Assembly: GCA_023250495.1 (NCBI GenBank)
Contig: JAHFAP010000130.1
Location: 1 to 8,849, forward strand
DNA: 8,849 bases
From: Deltaproteobacteria bacterium
GTDB taxonomy: Bacteria > Desulfobacterota > Binatia > UBA9968
Direction: 5' to 3'
Shown here: one piece after another, positions 5,972 to 8,849 of the stretch
How positions within the stretch are numbered: position 1 is the first letter of the stretch
Layout: each line of letters begins with the position of its first letter
Made by a program: the position numbers and the translations under genes
Notes under the pieces: generated by a model
Told to the model about the DNA's origin: nothing
What the model saw: only the letters and a program-made list of their open reading frames with translations
Databases searched by the model: none

Positions 5972-8335
5972 TTAAGCGGTGTATAAAAGCGTTTGCATTT
6001 CAGCGACGGCGGCGCGGAGGTGTGCCGCGTCACCAAAGAGCGCCGTAATTTCTCTCACGGTCCCGCGATTTGCTATCGGCGGCACTTTGAGAATCTCGGG
6101 AATTTCAAATTGGGCGGTGCCGTATTCAATATACTTGTCGAGCATCTCATTGAGCACCGCGCGCGCTTCGGGCGAGTACTTGTCAAAAAAGTCCTTCTTC
6201 TCTTTTCGGAGCATCTCGGCTCGTTCGCAACGGGTACGGAGCGGGGCATTAAAAGCGACGTGGCACAAGAGGTCAAAAGGATCGGCGTCGGGTTGTTTTG
6301 CAGCTTCGGCAAGCTCATCGAACAAAATGCCCCGTTCCTCTAGCGCCTTGATGATTTCGGCGCGCTGTTCCGCATTGCTCCACCGGGAGCGGAGTGCGGC
6401 GGTGGACGGGGCCATACTGCGCACTTTGTCTGCCGTGTAGTCCGTGAACTTGACGACGCGGAGCTGCTTGCCGTCCGGGTCAAGCTCATAGACAAGGTGG
6501 GCCGCGATCTCAACCCAGCCGTTGTCGGCATAGAATTTGTGTCTGGGTTCTTCCGGACCGGGCTCAACAATCGGAGGTTCTCCGGGCGGCTCGGGGTCGC
6601 TGATGACTTCCTCTTCTTCGATGACCGTTTCTCCTGTGGTCTCTCCCGCTTCATTCATCTCTTCTTCCGTTATCAACGCTGGGTCGCCGTCGAAGTCCGG
6701 GTCGGCAAAGAGGCGCGTGGCGCTCCCGGTGTAATCAAGAATGTTGAAGTAGAGTTTCCCGTAGTCGTCGCGGACGCGCGTGCCGCGGCCGATAATCTGC
6801 TTGAACTCCGTCATGGAGTTAATGACGCGGGCGATGACGATATTTTTACAGGTCTGCACGTCTACACCCGTCGTGAGCATCTGGGAGGTGGTCACGATTG
6901 TGGGGACGAGTGTTTCCAACTCCATGAACCGATCAAGATGCCCCGGGCCGATCTTGCCCTCATCCGAGACGACGCGCGCCACGTAGTCGGGATATTGTTT
7001 GGCGAGATCCGAGTTGAGGTTATTCAGGGTCTTGCGCATCTCTTCGGCGTGTTCCTGGTCCACGCAAAAGACGATGGTCTTGGCGTGGCGGTCTTTGTTC
7101 TTTTTGAGAAACTCGGTTAGGTTGCGCGCGATGGCCTCGGTCCGGGAGCGCAGTGCAACGACGCGCTCGAAGTCTTTCGTGCCGTAGAGGTCGTCGGGAA
7201 TCTCACGGCCGTAGCGGTCGATCTCTCCTTTTGTGGGTCGCCATCCGGCGGCATCCACGGTCGAGACGATCCGGTGGACGCGATAGGGTGCCAAGAACCC
7301 ATCATCGATCCCCTGGCGGAGCGAGTAGGTATAGAGGGGATTCCCGAAGTACCGATAGGTGTCGCGGTTGTCCTGGCGTAGCGGGGTCGCGGTCATGCCA
7401 AGCTGAAAAGCGGGTTCGAAGTATTCGAGGATTTCTTTCCAATTCGACTCATCCTTGGCGCTGCCACGATGGCATTCATCCACAACGACCAGATCAAAGA
7501 AGTCCGGGGCATATTCTTTATAGAGGCCAGGTCTGCGCTCGTCTTTGGCGATGGCCTGATACGTTGAGAAATACATCTGGCGGCTTTTGACCGCCTGGCC
7601 TTCGATCTTATGGCGGGCGTCGCCGAAAGGCGCGAAAGTTTTTGCCATCGGCTCGTCCACGAGCACATTGCGGTCGGCGAGAAACAGTATTCGCGGCTTG
7701 CGGTGCTCGCCTGTGCGGTTCCACCCGACGTTCCAGAGCTTCCAGCAAACTTGGAATGCGATGAGGGTCTTTCCCGTTCCGGTAGCGAGTGTTAGTAGCA
7801 CGCGCGGTTTTCCTTGAAGTATTGCTTGAACCGCGCGGTTGATGGAGATGTCCTGGTAGTAGCGAGGCGCTTTGCCGGGGAGGTGATGGTAGGGCGTGAG
7901 AAGCCGCTCGGCGATGTCGTCCGGAATGTTCTCGGCGACGCGGAGGCGGCTCCAGAGCTCGTCAGGCGTGGGAAAGGTTTGCAGGTCAGTGTTTTTGCCT
8001 GTCAGAAAGTCGTGCTCCACGATCCCTTGGCCGTTCGTGGCGTACGCGAATTTGAGGCCGAGGATCTGCGCGTAGTCCTTGGCTTGCTGAAGCCCGTCTC
8101 CGGGTTCCTTATAGATGGGTTTCGCTTCGACGATGGCTAGGGGGAAGTCGCGACGGTATCGAAGAATATAGTCCGCCCTCTTCTGGGGACGGCGCCGGGG
8201 TTTGTCTCCGGTAGCCACAATACGGCCGTCCGTAAACGTCCGCTGTTCGCTGAGTTGGTCGTCTGTCCACCCCGCTGCGTAGAGATTTGGAAGGACGTAT
8301 TTGCGACAGGTGTCGGCTTCGGTAAGCGCAGTCAT
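5972..8335 (-). CDS. hsdR: Type I restriction subunit HsdR, EcoEI-like
   Basis: A 787-residue restriction and translocation subunit. With M2S it pumps unmethylated DNA using ATP and cuts it at a distance. In order: PD-(D/E)xK nuclease with Asp55 and Glu70-Ala-Lys72 (in AIVEAKP), helicase motif I ATGTGKT (184-190), motif II DECH (286-289), motif III MTATP (314-318), motif VI QIIGRGTR (513-520), a strongly acidic, proline-rich linker (about 555-598), and an EcoEI-type C-terminal domain thought to contact HsdM. All key residues are present and the length is normal. The ATG at 8335 is preferred over an in-frame TTG at 8341; neither has a good Shine-Dalgarno sequence. It is the first gene of the operon, about 75 nt from the predicted transcription start, and ends 13 bp before hsdM. 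Confidence 0.95.
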   Translation of the reverse strand: MTALTEADTCRKYVLPNLYAAGWTDDQLSEQRTFTDGRIVATGDKPRRRPQKRADYILRYRRDFPLAIVEAKPIYKEPGDGLQQAKDYAQILGLKFAYATNGQGIVEHDFLTGKNTDLQTFPTPDELWSRLRVAENIPDDIAERLLTPYHHLPGKAPRYYQDISINRAVQAILQGKPRVLLTLATGTGKTLIAFQVCWKLWNVGWNRTGEHRKPRILFLADRNVLVDEPMAKTFAPFGDARHKIEGQAVKSRQMYFSTYQAIAKDERRPGLYKEYAPDFFDLVVVDECHRGSAKDESNWKEILEYFEPAFQLGMTATPLRQDNRDTYRYFGNPLYTYSLRQGIDDGFLAPYRVHRIVSTVDAAGWRPTKGEIDRYGREIPDDLYGTKDFERVVALRSRTEAIARNLTEFLKKNKDRHAKTIVFCVDQEHAEEMRKTLNNLNSDLAKQYPDYVARVVSDEGKIGPGHLDRFMELETLVPTIVTTSQMLTTGVDVQTCKNIVIARVINSMTEFKQIIGRGTRVRDDYGKLYFNILDYTGSATRLFADPDFDGDPALITEEEMNEAGETTGETVIEEEEVISDPEPPGEPPIVEPGPEEPRHKFYADNGWVEIAAHLVYELDPDGKQLRVVKFTDYTADKVRSMAPSTAALRSRWSNAEQRAEIIKALEERGILFDELAEAAKQPDADPFDLLCHVAFNAPLRTRCERAEMLRKEKKDFFDKYSPEARAVLNEMLDKYIEYGTAQFEIPEILKVPPIANRGTVREITALFGDAAHLRAAVAEMQTLLYTA

Positions 8336-8415
8336 GGGCAAGTGAAATTGACTCTTTTCTGCACCCTCATAGGAGGGCCGACTCTCGCCTCCCTCGATTC
8401 GGCGCAGGCGTTTTG

Positions 8416-8444
8416 ATTGTATAGTGCCAGGCAGCTTTCGGCAA
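8416..8444 (-). promoter_or_regulatory. Sigma70-type promoter of the hsd-CBASS operon
   Basis: On the minus strand, TTGCCG (8444-8439, four of six matches to TTGACA) is followed after exactly 17 bp by TACAAT (8421-8416, five of six matches to TATAAT). It lies between the upstream terminator and hsdR, and would start transcripts near 8409, leaving a leader of about 75 nt. It is the only promoter-like site I find ahead of the operon. The leader contains a small perfect hairpin, CCCTC-CTAT-GAGGG on the minus strand (8364-8377). Confidence 0.6.
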
Positions 8445-8477
8445 ACCCATTCGGCTCCAAAAGCAGCCTGCCAGTGT

Positions 8478-8519
8478 GAAAAATAAAAAAAGGGCAGAGC
8501 AAATGTGCTGCTCTACCCT
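8478..8519 (-). terminator. Intrinsic terminator of the right-edge gene
   Basis: Arms 8491-8501 and 8509-8519 form an 11-bp stem with a 7-nt loop, followed on the minus strand by an almost unbroken T run (TTTTTTTATTTTT, ending about 8479). The one non-Watson-Crick position, 8495 with 8515, is a G-U wobble in minus-strand RNA but a C-A mismatch in plus-strand RNA, which agrees with use on the minus strand. It begins 8 bp after the stop of the right-edge gene and separates that gene from the hsd promoter. Confidence 0.88.
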
Positions 8520-8527
8520 GGTGAGGT

Positions 8528-8849
8528 CTAGCCACCCCGTCCCTTCCGGTTGGATTTCCCGGAAGTTCGCAACTGGGCGTGGCCGTTTTGCTTCGGGGAC
8601 TTCCGCGCGAGTCTCTCCCTCACCTCACGGAAGATCCTGTCAGCATTGACCTTGTAGTGCGCGGCTTCCTTGGCAAGTTTCGAATCCTTTGGGAGCGTCG
8701 CGCCGGAAATGTACGACGGGCAGTAGAGGTCGGAGGCGAGAGCGCAGACGATGAGGAATCTTCCGATTTCCGCGGTCGTCATGGCTTCGAGCTTCGCACT
8801 CGCCAGCTTGGGATAGTCCACATAGCCCGCAGAATCCGCCTTCGTCTTG
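8528..8849 (-). CDS. C-terminal part of an unassigned protein, possibly ParB-like; 5' end outside window
   Basis: The frame is open to the right edge and ends with TAG at 8528. A GTG at 8819-8821 would give 97 residues, but the frame continues upstream without a stop (reading KADSAGY before it) and no ribosome-binding site precedes the GTG, so the gene most likely begins beyond the window. The visible part has a helical segment with TTAEIGRFLIVCALASDLYC, then ATLPKDSKLAKEAAHYKVNADRI, and a very basic, Ser/Gly/Arg-rich tail. It reminds me of the C-termini of some ParB-like proteins carried on mobile elements, but I cannot show the ParB nuclease or HTH domain, so this is a guess. A strong terminator follows at once, so it is a separate unit from the hsd operon. 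Confidence 0.5.
   Translation of the reverse strand, partial: KTKADSAGYVDYPKLASAKLEAMTTAEIGRFLIVCALASDLYCPSYISGATLPKDSKLAKEAAHYKVNADRIFREVRERLARKSPKQNGHAQLRTSGKSNRKGRGG

Noticed and set aside
5467..6048. 193-codon plus-strand frame opposite hsdM/hsdR, and other long antisense frames
   Set aside because: These are shadows of well-supported minus-strand genes in GC-rich DNA, with no recognisable domains.
8332..8535. 67-codon minus-strand frame between the right-edge gene and hsdR
   Set aside because: It starts before, and runs through, the strong terminator and the predicted promoter, and has no recognisable sequence. Only its last 12 codons downstream of the promoter merit a note.

Overview
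The window is a bacterial defence locus, and every gene in it is read from the minus strand. Read 5' to 3' on that strand, one compact operon runs from about 8335 to 503: hsdR, hsdM, hsdS (a complete-looking type I restriction-modification system), then a CD-NTase, an HNH-SAVED (Cap5-like) effector and a gamma-glutamylcyclotransferase-like (GGCT) gene. The joins are tight: 13 bp, a 4-bp ATGA overlap, 6 bp, 24 bp and 20 bp. A single sigma70-type promoter (8416-8444) lies upstream of hsdR. A strong intrinsic terminator (8478-8519) insulates it from the gene at the right edge, an unassigned, possibly ParB-like C-terminus. The layout therefore suggests that a minimal two-gene CBASS system is co-expressed with a type I R-M system, with the GGCT-like gene as a possible accessory.

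Left of the operon, at 359-403, lies exactly the 3' half of a tRNA-Gly(CCC) gene, from the anticodon loop to the CCA end, with no 5' half. This is the usual scar of a tyrosine-recombinase element inserted in a tRNA gene. The orientation puts the element, including the whole operon, to the right, and places the reconstituted intact tRNA beyond the right edge. The flank to the left (1-317) holds the 5' end of a DUF488-family gene. Short direct repeats between the att site and the operon (391-474 and 505-525) may be recombination sites.

Three lesions or odd sites lie in the operon. hsdM has an in-frame TGA where a Trp is expected, 78 codons before its natural end. The GGCT gene has a single-base frameshift near 749. 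The HNH domain of the effector has Gly where a zinc-binding Cys is usual. Either the locus is beginning to decay or the first two are sequencing errors; the remaining reading frames look intact.

The organism is a bacterium of moderately high GC. Nothing in the window fixes its phylum. No gene on the plus strand is supported.
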